A stretch of 64,000 bases of DNA from assembly GCA_012840085.1 (NCBI GenBank), contig DUMB01000094.1:20960-84959 (forward strand), in the 5' to 3' direction. The notes under the pieces were generated by a model that worked only from the letters and a program-made list of their open reading frames with translations, searched no databases and was not told the DNA's origin. The translations under genes were made by a program, and so were the position numbers. Within the stretch, counting starts at the first letter, position 1; every line of letters begins with the position of its first letter. The DNA comes from Clostridiaceae bacterium (lineage in GTDB: Bacteria; Bacillota; Clostridia; Acetivibrionales; DUMB01). Below, in pieces: positions 55,687 to 64,000 of the stretch.

Positions 55687-56688
55687 CTACTTCTTTATGC
55701 TCTCAATAGCCTTCTTTGCAAATTCAGTATTGACAATCTTTTCATAAGGTGCTTCCTGTTTCAATTCTCCTGCAGTTTTCATTACTTCCTGCAGCAGATC
55801 CAGAGATTCTTTCTTAAGTATAGGATCCTTGTTCCATGCGTCACCTTCCTTATAGCGCTTGGAAAGTGAAATAAGAATATCGTCATCAGTATCCGGGAAG
55901 GAAGGTTTCAGTACTTCTGCCAGTTCTTCCACACTGTGTTGGTCTACCCAGAGCTGCCCACGGTAAATTGCATTTGTAAACTTTTGTATAATATCAGGGT
56001 GCTTTTCTATGTAGCTCTTTTTAGCAAAGTACGCCGTGTAAGGTATTTCTCCGCTTTCCTGCCCGATGTAAGCAACTACATAGCCTTTACCCTCTTTTTC
56101 CAGAAGCGAGGCTGTAGGTTCGAATAGTGTGACATAATCACCGTGTCCACCAGTGAAAGCCCCTGCCATCAAGGCAAATTGGATGCTGGTGTCTACCGTT
56201 ACGTCCTCACCGGGCATCAGGCCATTCTTCTTCAGTACATATTCAAGGGTCATTTCAGGCACTCCGCCTTTTCTTCCTCCTATTATTGTCTTGCCCCTGA
56301 CATTTTCCCATTTGAAATCAGGCTCCGGCTGCCTGCTTACAAGGAATGAGCCGTCGCGTTTTGTAAGCTGTGCAAATACTATGGCATAGTCTTCTTTTCC
56401 TTCGTTATAGACATAAATTGCTGCCTCAGGACCTGCAAAACCGATGTCAACCTGGCCGGAAATAACAGCAGTCATTACCTTGTCTGCTCCCTGCCCGTTG
56501 CTCAGTTCAATATCCAGGCCCTCTTCCTTGAAATACCCAAGGTTTAAAGCAACATACTGCGGAGCGTAAAAGACTGAATGAGTAACCTCACTTAGCCTTA
56601 TCTTGATACCCTCCTTTTTACTGCAGCCGGTAAGCATAACAAGTGGTATGAGTAATACTGCGATTACTACTAAGACAAGCTTTTTCAT
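55687..56688 (-). CDS. NMT1/SsuA-type substrate-binding lipoprotein
   Basis: 333 residues. Lipoprotein signal with VMLTGCSKK (Cys 22). IRLSEVTHSVFYAPQYVALNLGYFKEEGLDIEL is the typical opening of the NMT1/SsuA/ThiY family; GGRKGGVPEMTLEYVLKKNGL is the ligand-loop region. Family members bind sulfonates, nitrate-like ions, pyrimidine precursors of thiamine or riboflavin. No TPP riboswitch is present upstream, so a thiamine link is not supported. It is the last gene of the operon, separated from the permease gene by a structured element. Confidence 0.88.
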   Translation of the reverse strand: MKKLVLVVIAVLLIPLVMLTGCSKKEGIKIRLSEVTHSVFYAPQYVALNLGYFKEEGLDIELSNGQGADKVMTAVISGQVDIGFAGPEAAIYVYNEGKEDYAIVFAQLTKRDGSFLVSRQPEPDFKWENVRGKTIIGGRKGGVPEMTLEYVLKKNGLMPGEDVTVDTSIQFALMAGAFTGGHGDYVTLFEPTASLLEKEGKGYVVAYIGQESGEIPYTAYFAKKSYIEKHPDIIQKFTNAIYRGQLWVDQHSVEELAEVLKPSFPDTDDDILISLSKRYKEGDAWNKDPILKKESLDLLQEVMKTAGELKQEAPYEKIVNTEFAKKAIESIKK

Positions 56689-56729
56689 CTAAATATCCTC
56701 CTCTGCATTAAATTTATTAATCAGAATTA

Positions 56730-56831
56730 CTTATTGTGCCGGTTAATGAGATAGCATTGTGGAGAGCTTCAAAGCGGGTTCATTAGCTCTTAAGCCCGGG
56801 ACTCATGCTATCGGAATGCCGGCACAACAAG
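56730..56831. repeat. Long structured inverted-repeat element, copy 2
   Basis: The outer stem of 13 bp (56730-56742 with 56819-56831, one mismatch) carries GTGCCGG/CCGGCAC where copy 1 has GTGCTAG/CTAGCAC, so two base pairs changed on both arms. GATAGCAT/ATGCTATC forms the second stem as in copy 1, and ATTGTGGAGAGCTT is shared exactly. It lies inside an ABC operon between the permease stop and the ribosome site of the binding-protein gene. Confidence 0.8.
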
Positions 56832-56836
56832 CAAAT

Positions 56837-57694
56837 TTATTTTTGGCTATTATCCCTGACTAGAAGTTTTTCAAGATAAACGACGCCCTGGTACATAAGA
56901 GCCGCTGCTATTGCAAGTACCAGAACGCTGGCCATTACAAGATCGAGCTGAAACACCTGTCCGCCATATACGATGAGATATCCGAGGCCTCCCTTTGAGA
57001 CCAGAAATTCTCCTACTATTACTCCTACCCACGAAAGTCCTACATTTATCTTAAGAGAGCTTATCATAGTAGGAAATGAGGCAGGAAGTACAACCTTAGT
57101 CAGTATCTGAAGCCTGTTTGCCCCAAAAGTCTTAACGAGTTTGATTTTCTCCTGATCCACCGACAGAAATCCATTCAGTACCTCAAGGATGGTAACAACA
57201 AGTGATACTGTCAGTGCCATCACTATGATTGAAGCAGGGCCGGCCCCGATCCATACAATAAAAACCGGACCTAATGCAATTTTGGGCAAGCTGTTCAATA
57301 CAACCAGGTACGGCTCTATGACCTTGGCAAGAAAACTGGACCACCACAGTATAATTGCAATTACTATTCCGAAAACTGTTCCTATAGTAAAGCCTATAAC
57401 TGTTTCGAGGCATGTTATGCCTATATGATAAAAGAGACTTCCTTCATTGTAGAGATTTATGAGTGTTTTTACCATTCTTGACGGCTGACTTGTTATAAAT
57501 GCATCAATCAGCTTCAAATCTCCTGCTACTTCCCATACGACAAAAAATAAAATCAATATCAACAGCTGCGTAGAAAGTATAATTGTCTTTCTCAACTTAA
57601 CCTTTCTGAGAAATTCCCTATGTTCAGGTGATATTTCTTGTAACGCTGTCTGTTTATCATTAACCTTTTTCCTATTTATCTTAAACATGTACAT
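56837..57694 (-). CDS. ABC transporter permease (SsuC/ThiX type)
   Basis: 285 residues. Cytoplasmic N-terminus of about 30 charged residues, six helices, and EAA-type loop VKTFGANRLQILTKVVLPASFPTMISSLKIN (about 183-213). Start overlaps the ATPase end by 14 nt. Partner of the ATPase and the NMT1-type binding protein. Confidence 0.9.
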   Translation of the reverse strand: MYMFKINRKKVNDKQTALQEISPEHREFLRKVKLRKTIILSTQLLILILFFVVWEVAGDLKLIDAFITSQPSRMVKTLINLYNEGSLFYHIGITCLETVIGFTIGTVFGIVIAIILWWSSFLAKVIEPYLVVLNSLPKIALGPVFIVWIGAGPASIIVMALTVSLVVTILEVLNGFLSVDQEKIKLVKTFGANRLQILTKVVLPASFPTMISSLKINVGLSWVGVIVGEFLVSKGGLGYLIVYGGQVFQLDLVMASVLVLAIAAALMYQGVVYLEKLLVRDNSQK

Positions 57695-58448
57695 CCAGCT
57701 CCTTCCATATCTGATTAAAATAATGCCTGAATTCCGGAGCCTCTCTTGAGCAAAGAGGTGTTCTTTTCTTGCAGGTCAGCTTTATTTCATGGATATTTTT
57801 TATGGTTCCGGGTCTCTTGGTAAGCACAACCACCCTGTCAGCCATACTTATACTCTCTGCTATATCATGAGTAACCAGTATAGCAGTTTTGTTTTCCTTT
57901 TTTATAATTGAGTAAATGTCTTCATTTACTGCCAGCCTTGTCTGGTAATCAAGAGCTGAGAATGCTTCATCCAACAAAAGTATTTTGGGATCTGTGGCAA
58001 GAGTTCTTATCAGGGCAGCCCTCTGCCTCATTCCACCTGATAACTGGCTAGGATATTTGTCTTTAAATTCATAAAGGCCATATGTATCCAGCAATTTAAG
58101 CACTTTTTCCTTTGTCCCGGCATTTAATGTACCGGTTATTTCAAGGCCAAGTATTACATTTTCATAAATCGTCCTCCAGTCAAACAGGTGATCCTTTTGA
58201 AGCATATAGCCAACTTCGTTGGAAGTTCCATTAACTTCTTTTCCATTTATTAACACTTCCCCAAAGGTTGGTTTAAGCAAGCCTGATATCAGAGATAGCA
58301 ATGTTGATTTTCCACAGCCACTAGGACCTACTATGCTTACAAATTCACCTTCTTCTACAGAAAGGTTTATATTTTCGAGTGCAATTATTTCTCCATTCAG
58401 CGAATGATATATCATGCCAATATTTTTTAATTCCACTATGTTGCCCAT
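57681..58448 (-). CDS. ABC transporter ATPase (SsuB type)
   Basis: 255 residues. Walker A GPSGCGKST (40-48), Q-loop MLQKDHLFDW, signature LSGGMRQRAAL, Walker B ILLLDEAFSALD, and H-loop VTHDIAESI. Complete. First gene of the operon; the upstream region has a hairpin with possible alternative folding. Confidence 0.93.
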   Translation of the reverse strand: MGNIVELKNIGMIYHSLNGEIIALENINLSVEEGEFVSIVGPSGCGKSTLLSLISGLLKPTFGEVLINGKEVNGTSNEVGYMLQKDHLFDWRTIYENVILGLEITGTLNAGTKEKVLKLLDTYGLYEFKDKYPSQLSGGMRQRAALIRTLATDPKILLLDEAFSALDYQTRLAVNEDIYSIIKKENKTAILVTHDIAESISMADRVVVLTKRPGTIKNIHEIKLTCKKRTPLCSREAPEFRHYFNQIWKELDVHV

Positions 58449-58545
58449 ATTAACCGCCTCACCTTTCGCTTATATAAACAGTATATTGAATTACCCCCTG
58501 AAGCGTGATTGCTTAAAAAATAAAGATAAGAGTATCATAAAACAT

Positions 58546-58594
58546 AAAAAAGCGACAGTTGGGTACCATCCCCCCTGTCGCAGTTCTACTGTCG
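58546..58594 (-). promoter_or_regulatory. Terminator hairpin with possible competing fold before the ABC operon
   Basis: On the minus strand GCGACAG (58581-58575) pairs with CTGTCGC (58558-58552), followed by TTTTTT, which is a good terminator. Just upstream, CGACAGT (58594-58588) is also able to pair with ACTGTCG (58559-58553), so two exclusive folds are possible, as in attenuators. It could equally be just the terminator of the glycosidase gene upstream. I found no match to a known riboswitch class. Confidence 0.5.
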
Positions 58595-58679
58595 AAGGAT
58601 ATAAAATACTATTGAAAAAAGTTATTCCTTAAATATCACTATTTATCATTATTGCGATAAAGCTGTACAATAGGTTAAT

Positions 58680-58745
58680 CTAACGGGACATAGAACCGTC
58701 CCCTGTCTCTTTCTAACGGGACATAGAACCGTCCCCTGTCTCTTT
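58680..58745. repeat. Exact tandem 33-bp GAACCGTCCC repeat overlapping the glycosidase stop
   Basis: Two identical 33-bp units (58680-58712 and 58713-58745), each with a GGGAC/GTCCC hairpin. The unit at 58713-58745 encodes the last ten residues and TAG stop of the glycosidase gene. Confidence 0.9.
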
Positions 58746-59912
58746 CTTTATAATAAACGCCCCTGCAATAGGACGCTCCTGTCCTTTAAATGAAGGCCTG
58801 TTAACAATTTTATCTTTTACTATCATTTCACTGGATGCCCCGCCGTCAAGCATTGCCGCATTCCTTATCCCATAGTCAAGGATGAATTCTCCCAGTTCTT
58901 TTCCTTTGAGTCCTGCACTAAATCCGGGCTGCCTTCCGTCCACAACTATAAACACTAAAGTCCCGTCATCCATAACCCCAACAGCGGTCCTTGGATCTCT
59001 GTTTGTCATTACACCTACCCATTCATCCCTTTCTCCGATTACAATCTCGCCGTCCTTTACAATCCAACTGCCGCACTCATAGGCATGCGCATTTTTGCCA
59101 AGATCCGGCAGATACCTGAAATTCACTTCATCACCCACTTTGAATGGGAAAACATTCTCATCCTTGCCTGCAGGAAGGACCGCCGACAGCAACATTCCAT
59201 CATCAGGTATGCTGCATTCGCCGGACATTCTGGAAATCTCCTTTACCCTGCCCTTTTGTATGACTGCAGTAAGATTATCTTTGTCCAGCCTGTTTGAGCT
59301 GCCGTATTCCGGTGTATAAAGCACTATTTCACCATTCTTTGCCGGCTGGTTTATATTGTCTATATAAAACCTTCTATTGTTGTATTCTATAAAGTATTCC
59401 GTTTGAATTTCCTTTAAGTATGCTGTTCCGCCCGATGTCACCAGGACTGGGTATTTGCCGGTTGAACCGGTGTACATTTTTCCTCTCAAGACCACCATTC
59501 CGGAAGGCTGGCCATATTTATGAAAAAACCCTGCATTTACTGCAGCATAAGCATTATGTTCACGAGCCATGTTGCTGAGCAGATCAAAACCATATACCTT
59601 GCCATATGAAAGTACTGGCATTACCTCCACTCTATCATCGCTTAAATCAATCTCAAGGATATGGATTTCCTGCTCATATCCATTGATCTCAGTTTTTATA
59701 TGCTTGTATTTTATAGGGTCCTGATAATCTTTGCTGTCATGATTTCCGCCTGTATCTTCCATCTGTCCGAGATTGTCATATGAAATATTTGCACTCTCGG
59801 AAACGTTATCAGGCTTTCGGAATAAAAATACCCCTGCATACAAAAGTACCAGGGATATAAGAATTATTCCTGCATATATTTTTCCGTTATTCTTTGCTTT
59901 TTTATCATTCAC
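58713..59912 (-). CDS. Phosphodiester glycosidase-family protein (NAGPA-like), membrane-anchored
   Basis: 399 residues from the GTG at 59912 (GGAG nine bases before, 8-nt overlap with the flgJ-like stop); a longer frame from 59972 would overlap that gene by 68 nt. One helix at about 12-30 (IYAGIILISLVLLYAGVFLF) anchors the protein, which faces outward. HNAYAAVNAGFFHKYGQPSGMVV and AAMLDGGASSEMIV are the core motifs of this family, whose human member cleaves a GlcNAc phosphodiester. A role in cell-surface glycopolymer metabolism is likely. The C-terminal tail is encoded by a mobile-type repeat. Confidence 0.82.
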   Translation of the reverse strand: MNDKKAKNNGKIYAGIILISLVLLYAGVFLFRKPDNVSESANISYDNLGQMEDTGGNHDSKDYQDPIKYKHIKTEINGYEQEIHILEIDLSDDRVEVMPVLSYGKVYGFDLLSNMAREHNAYAAVNAGFFHKYGQPSGMVVLRGKMYTGSTGKYPVLVTSGGTAYLKEIQTEYFIEYNNRRFYIDNINQPAKNGEIVLYTPEYGSSNRLDKDNLTAVIQKGRVKEISRMSGECSIPDDGMLLSAVLPAGKDENVFPFKVGDEVNFRYLPDLGKNAHAYECGSWIVKDGEIVIGERDEWVGVMTNRDPRTAVGVMDDGTLVFIVVDGRQPGFSAGLKGKELGEFILDYGIRNAAMLDGGASSEMIVKDKIVNRPSFKGQERPIAGAFIIKKETGDGSMSR

Positions 59913-60348
59913 CCGAACTTTCTCCTTCAACAGACATAATCTCTGCCGTATCCCCGGAATTGCTGCCTTCATTGTTTTCAGGCAGTTGACCGGACAAATT
60001 CCTGCTCAACTGCTTATACAGCACATCCGCCAATCCGACACCTCTTCCGTTTGAAGCTTCCTCCATCAGCGCTTCATCCAACATTGATTCAAAAATGTCT
60101 CTGCCAGCGTCCGAGGGTATAAGATCAGATTTAGGTATAGCACTCTTCATTTGCTTATATATCATGCTGAGCATTATACCTTCAAACTCTTTGCAGGCCG
60201 CCTTAAGCTGTTCTTCATTATTATTGTCAATAGCATCCTGCAGCTTTTTCTCAAAACTATCCTGTTCAACACTGCTTTTAACACTTTCTACTGAATTTAT
60301 TGTATTGTTAATTAATCCCTGACTAATTCTGCCTATCTCCATATCCAT
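59905..60348 (-). CDS. FlgJ-like rod-binding protein
   Basis: 147 residues. The domain at about 38-95 (LKAACKEFEGIMLSMIYKQMKSAIPKSDLI, then GRDIFESMLDEALMEEAS and GVGLADVLYKQL) is the rod-binding part of FlgJ. The peptidoglycan hydrolase domain of enterobacterial FlgJ is absent, as is common in Firmicutes. It helps rod assembly. Follows flgG by 21 nt. Confidence 0.88.
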   Translation of the reverse strand: MDMEIGRISQGLINNTINSVESVKSSVEQDSFEKKLQDAIDNNNEEQLKAACKEFEGIMLSMIYKQMKSAIPKSDLIPSDAGRDIFESMLDEALMEEASNGRGVGLADVLYKQLSRNLSGQLPENNEGSNSGDTAEIMSVEGESSGE

Positions 60349-60369
60349 ACCTCCGGACTACCAGTAACA

Positions 60370-61173
60370 CTATCTCCTTAAATTATTAGCAGTTCCAAGC
60401 ATTTCATCTGCTGTCTGTATGGCTTTTGAATTTATTTCGTATGCCCTCTGGGCAGTAATCAGCTTTACCATCTCCTCAACGACTTTTACATTTGAGGATT
60501 CCAAAAAGCCTTGATATATAATGCTTTCTGTTCCTTCTTCCCCTTCAATCAATGGTTCCCCGGAAGCAGGAGTTGTAATGAAATAGTTTTTGCCTACGCT
60601 TTCAAGCCCGTTTCTATTCTCAAATCTTGCGATACCTATCCTCTGCCCAAGCAAAACAGTTACTCCGTCTTCATCTATATAACTCAACTCACCTATTTCA
60701 GAAATATTCAGCTTTGATATGTCTATACCATCAATTATTATATCATCTCCCATACTGTCAAGTACAGGATACCCGTCTGATGTGGTAATTTTTTTCCCTT
60801 CATCGGTAATACTTACTTTAAAGCTGCCATCCCTTGTATATAGTGTTTCCCCTCTTGGCCCGCGTACCATGAAAAAGCCTTCTCCGTTAATTGCAAAGTC
60901 AAGAGGATTATCTGTCCTTTCGAAATTACCCTTTTCAAAATCTTTAACCGTTGCGCTAACCGTCGTACCGCTTCCTACCTGGAGGTTTACAGGTCTGCCG
61001 CCGTCTTCCAGAACTCTTGCACGCTGAAGAGTTTCATAAAGTAAATCCTTGAATTCCACCCTGTCTTTTTTAAATGCAGTAGTATTTACATTTGCCAGAT
61101 TATTTGAAATAACATCCACATTAAACTGCTGAGCCGTCATACCTGAACTTGCGGTCCAAAGTGCTTTCATCAT
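60370..61173 (-). CDS. flgG: Flagellar distal-rod protein FlgG
   Basis: 267 residues. MKALWTASSGMTAQQFNVDVISNNLANVNTTAFKK is the N-terminal rod/hook signature; GEGFFMVRGPRG is the central motif; the C-terminal SSNVKVVEEMVKLITAQRAYEINSKAIQTADEML is the helix that joins with the N-terminal one. Length typical of FlgG (about 260). Downstream of flgF in one unit with flgJ-like. Confidence 0.93.
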   Translation of the reverse strand: MMKALWTASSGMTAQQFNVDVISNNLANVNTTAFKKDRVEFKDLLYETLQRARVLEDGGRPVNLQVGSGTTVSATVKDFEKGNFERTDNPLDFAINGEGFFMVRGPRGETLYTRDGSFKVSITDEGKKITTSDGYPVLDSMGDDIIIDGIDISKLNISEIGELSYIDEDGVTVLLGQRIGIARFENRNGLESVGKNYFITTPASGEPLIEGEEGTESIIYQGFLESSNVKVVEEMVKLITAQRAYEINSKAIQTADEMLGTANNLRR

Positions 61174-61199
61174 AATGTAAAACCTCCCTTTATCTTATG

Positions 61200-61979
61200 C
61201 TATCTTGTACTTCCTACATCGTTTACAGCTTTTCCCAAAGTACTGTCATGGGCCTGAATCATTTTCTGGTTTGCTTCATATGAACGTATTACAGTAATCA
61301 TATCAACCATTTCTTTTATTATATTTACATTTGACTGTTCCAAATGTCCCTGCATTATTGCGCCTTCAAATGCTCTTTCCTGGGTTTCATCTGTTCTTGT
61401 CAGAAGGTTGTTGCCATACTTTCTCAAAGTCGTTGTGTCGGTAAAATCTCTGATAAGCAACCTGCCTATAACTTCATTGTCCTTAATAATGGTTCCGTCC
61501 TCTTCAACGGTGAATTTCCCTTCACCAATTAATATAGGCCCATTCAAACCCAGTACTCTATGGCCGTCCTTGGTTGCAAGAAATCCTTCATGATCTGTAG
61601 TAAACGCTCCGTCCCTTGTATAGAATTCTCTTGCTTGCCCGTTTTCGTCTATAACTTGTACCGTAAAGAACGCTGAACTTGAATTGCTTATTGCAAGGTC
61701 AAAATAATTATCTGTTTTGACAAGCTGGCCTTGATTGAAGTAAGTAAATACCTCTCCAACGTCACTGCTTAATTCCAGCGTACCAACTCTTCCGGAGGGA
61801 TTGAGTCTGCTCCTGGTGTCATTTACACGTATAGCAAGAACATCCGGAAAGCTTTCAAATACAACAGTATCTTTCTTAAATGCTGTAGTATTTACGTTTG
61901 CAAGGTTATTGGATATGACATCCATTTTCTTGGTGTTAGCCTTCATACTCCATGCAGAAGAATATAAACCTCTTATCAT
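61200..61979 (-). CDS. flgF: Flagellar proximal-rod protein FlgF (FlhO-like)
   Basis: 259 residues. Same N-terminal SNNLANVNTTAFKKDTVVFESFP and C-terminal EQSNVNIIKEMVDMITVIRSYEANQKMIQAHDSTL rod motifs as FlgG, with a more divergent middle. First of the rod genes; in Firmicutes the pair flhO-flhP often follows mreB/mbl, as here. The start has GGAGACAG before it. Confidence 0.87.
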   Translation of the reverse strand: MIRGLYSSAWSMKANTKKMDVISNNLANVNTTAFKKDTVVFESFPDVLAIRVNDTRSRLNPSGRVGTLELSSDVGEVFTYFNQGQLVKTDNYFDLAISNSSSAFFTVQVIDENGQAREFYTRDGAFTTDHEGFLATKDGHRVLGLNGPILIGEGKFTVEEDGTIIKDNEVIGRLLIRDFTDTTTLRKYGNNLLTRTDETQERAFEGAIMQGHLEQSNVNIIKEMVDMITVIRSYEANQKMIQAHDSTLGKAVNDVGSTR

Positions 61980-62163
61980 ACTGCTGTCTCCTTCAGTATA
62001 TTTTGATCAATTTATATCTTTAAATAGAATCCTTATCTTTAAATAAACTATCTTTTTATATAGATATCGTTGTCAGCTTAATGCCTCTTTTACACATTTT
62101 AATTTTTTTATCGGCATAAATACGGAATTAATTAACACAAAAGAATTAATTAAATACAAAAAA

Positions 62164-62186
62164 GAGGCATTGAATGCCTCCGTTAT
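62164..62186. terminator. Terminator after mreB
   Basis: GAGGCATT / AATGCCTC stem with minimal loop; on the minus strand it is followed by TTTTTTG. It separates mreB from the flagellar rod genes. Confidence 0.88.
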
Positions 62187-62296
62187 ATATGACTTGTATA
62201 TGAATTGAATATTTTTAATATATGAATAATACATGAATATATATACAATGCTAATTGTGAATATATTCTATACTGTCGAATACGTGCCGTAATTTT

Positions 62297-63328
62297 TTAT
62301 GCTCTGTTTTTTTTATTTTCCTGCTTGGTGGTTCTTTCAATAAGTTCAATGTTTTCAAGCGCCTGGCCTGTTCCAAGGGCAACACACGATACTGCATCGT
62401 CCGCTATTATTACATTAATACCGGTCCTCTCCTGAAGCAGCTTGTCCAGCCCATAAATAAGGCTTCCTCCACCAGTCATTACAATTCCTCTGTCACCAAT
62501 ATCTGCAGCAAGCTCAGGAGGCGTCTTTTCAAGAACAGAGTGAACAGCCTCCACTATACTGGATACTGGTTCTTCAAGCGCTTCCATCATTTCCGATGAA
62601 GATACGGTAATGGTCATTGGAAGGCCTGTCACCAGATTCCTTCCTCTTATATCCATCGTAACTTCCTGAACTCTTGGATACACAGTTCCGATATTTATCT
62701 TCAGCTCTTCGGCGGTTCTCTCACCAATCATGATGTTATGCTTTTTGCGCATATATCTTACAATTGCTTCGTCAAACTTGTCCCCTGCCACTTTAATTGA
62801 ATTGCTTACAACAATACCCCCCAAGGATATTACAGCAATATCAGTAGTTCCTCCGCCAATGTCAACAACCATGCTTCCACATGCTTTGGAAATATCTATA
62901 CCTGCACCTATTGCAGCAGCAATGGGTTCCTCTATGAGGTAAGTAGCCCGCGCACCCGCCTGAACGGCCGCATCTACTACTGCACGCCGTTCTACTTCAG
63001 TTACTCCACTGGGAACACAAACCATTATTCTCGGTTTGAAAAATCTGAAAGTCCTGTTGCCGTAAACCTTGTTTAAAAAGTACTTCAGCATCCTTTCAGT
63101 TATATCATAGTCGGATATAACACCGTCTTTTAATGGCCTGATAGCAACTATATTCCCAGGTGTCCTGCCCAGCATGCGTCTTGCTTCTTCTCCTACTGCA
63201 AGAAGCTTATTCGAATTTCTGTCTATTGCAACGACCGAGGGCTCCCTCAGTACTATGCCTTTCCCTTTTATGTAAACGAGCACTGACGCAGTACCCAAAT
63301 CGATGCCTATATCCATTCCGAAGCTCAA
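62297..63328 (-). CDS. mreB: Rod-shape-determining protein MreB/Mbl
   Basis: About 343 residues from a TTG at 63328, chosen for AAGGGG nine bases upstream; the ATG at 63316 is also possible, and the ATG at 63382 would add a tail not found in the family. DIGIDLGTASVLVYIKGKGIVLREPSVVAID is the phosphate-1 loop, DIGGGTTDIAVIS phosphate-2, and IVMTGGGSLIYGLDKLL the adenosine motif. A bacterial actin that directs cell-wall synthesis along the cylinder. Sequence alone does not separate MreB from Mbl. Confidence 0.93.
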   Translation of the reverse strand: MSFGMDIGIDLGTASVLVYIKGKGIVLREPSVVAIDRNSNKLLAVGEEARRMLGRTPGNIVAIRPLKDGVISDYDITERMLKYFLNKVYGNRTFRFFKPRIMVCVPSGVTEVERRAVVDAAVQAGARATYLIEEPIAAAIGAGIDISKACGSMVVDIGGGTTDIAVISLGGIVVSNSIKVAGDKFDEAIVRYMRKKHNIMIGERTAEELKINIGTVYPRVQEVTMDIRGRNLVTGLPMTITVSSSEMMEALEEPVSSIVEAVHSVLEKTPPELAADIGDRGIVMTGGGSLIYGLDKLLQERTGINVIIADDAVSCVALGTGQALENIELIERTTKQENKKNRA

Positions 63329-63498
63329 TATTTTCAACCCCTTCGCGAAGTAAAGAAAAATATTTACCGATTTGTATAACATTACACATTTTATATTACC
63401 ATATAATTAGAATATTGCAAGGATTTTGTACTTTAATAAATGAAGCGATTGTGGAAAAAATATATGCAGCATTTGTAACAAATTATTTTAAAAATATC

Positions 63499-63528
63499 TT
63501 TACAAACAGTTGCCTCTGTGATTAAATA
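63499..63528 (+). promoter_or_regulatory. Possible promoter of the uraA-like gene
   Basis: TTTACA, 18-bp gap, TAAATA, about 43 bp before the start codon. Fair match to a sigma-A promoter. Confidence 0.4.
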
Positions 63529-63570
63529 TAAAAGATTATAAGTAAAAAAATTGTAGGAGGTGAAAAAAAA

Positions 63571-64000
63571 ATGTCGACAAAAAATCAACCTGTCGGCTAT
63601 TTACCGGATGAGTGTCCGCCAATACTGGAATTGATTCCCTTTGCACTTCAGCAAATCGTAGTTATGTTTCCCGCGACCGTTCTGGTGGCATTGTTAACCG
63701 GTTTTCATGTTTCAACAACTATTTTTGCAAGCGGTTTGGCAACTCTTTGTTTTATCTTAATTACTGGCAGAAAGATTCCTTTATATTATGGTTCCAGCTT
63801 TTCCTACATAGCCGCTATATGCTCTATAATGGGTCCTGCTGCCATAATGGGTACCGAAGAATTTACCAATTTAGCTATCCGCAATGAAAGAATTGCAATT
63901 GCTCAATTTGGTATCGTAATGTCTGGTCTTGTTTCCATTGCAGCCGGGCTAATTGTTAAGCGTAGTGGAAAAGCAACAATTGATAAAGTTCTTCCGCCAA
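63571..64000 (+). CDS. Uracil/xanthine permease, N-terminal part (NCS2 family), cut by window edge
   Basis: 143 residues visible, no stop before the window end. The ATG follows a strong AGGAGGTG. FALQQIVVMFPATVLVALLTGFHVSTTIFASGLATL and KIPLYYGSSFSYIAAI are the conserved helices 1-3 of UraA/PbuX symporters. Imports a nucleobase with protons. Divergent from mreB. Confidence 0.9.
   Translation, partial: MSTKNQPVGYLPDECPPILELIPFALQQIVVMFPATVLVALLTGFHVSTTIFASGLATLCFILITGRKIPLYYGSSFSYIAAICSIMGPAAIMGTEEFTNLAIRNERIAIAQFGIVMSGLVSIAAGLIVKRSGKATIDKVLPP

Noticed and set aside
58449..58712. TPP riboswitch before the NMT1-type ABC operon
   Set aside because: No CTGAGA and no other thi-box landmark on the transcribed strand.

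Overview
The window looks like a chromosomal segment of an anaerobic, low-GC, spore-former-type Firmicute, most likely a clostridium of the Acetivibrio/Ruminiclostridium kind. The evidence is AT-rich DNA, a complete six-gene Rnf complex, LplABC-type sugar transporters without their own ATPase, an SLH-domain protein, flagellar rod genes beside mreB, and AGGAGG-type ribosome sites with frequent TTG/GTG starts. The genus is an inference; there is no rRNA in the window. No tRNA, rRNA or phage module was seen.

Layout. 1-4768: the start of a membrane-anchored sensor gene (cut by the window edge) and an lplB-lplC-lplA-like sugar ABC transporter. 5189-5635: a glycine-rich small protein with a 3 x 33-bp repeat upstream. 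5871-20130: a large type III CRISPR-Cas island, all read leftward. It has cas6, a CARF-HEPN RNase, an HD-less cas10, one csx10, four separate Cas7-like subunits, one small subunit and an unknown last gene, together with five array remnants. No cas1/cas2 is visible. The island is interrupted by a gamma-glutamylcyclotransferase-like gene, an FMN reductase and an IS200/IS605 copy with a broken tnpB.

20206-34061: a truncated UvrC-like gene, the rnfCDGEAB operon, an orphan NuoL-like membrane protein, and the housekeeping block prmC-yqhQ-rpmE-rho with a zinc-ribbon gene. 34413-36163: a membrane-anchored MutS-family gene broken by an exact 20-bp tandem duplication. 36555-38741: a secreted YcdB/SLH protein.

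39081-48120: L-rhamnose catabolism (aldolase, rhaA, rhaB, an AraC regulator), carrying an ASRT-family protein, a PHP phosphoesterase, an SrlD-like dehydrogenase and a DeoR regulator. 48384-55359: a 2-oxoacid dehydrogenase complex (fused E1 alpha/beta, E3, E2) led by a zinc alcohol dehydrogenase of the sorbose-1-phosphate-reductase type. 55687-58448: an NMT1/SsuABC-type ABC transporter. 58713-64000: a phosphodiester glycosidase, flgJ-like, flgG, flgF, mreB, and the start of a UraA-type permease.

The less expected signals are: (i) CRISPR repeats in which only the handle-side half is kept; (ii) two copies of a long structured inverted-repeat element with compensatory changes in its outer stem; (iii) a hairpin repeat containing GAACCGTCCC that sits at the 3' ends of three genes and inside a CRISPR array; (iv) helical-turn-spaced direct repeats upstream of several operons; and (v) an ASRT protein in a rhamnose operon.
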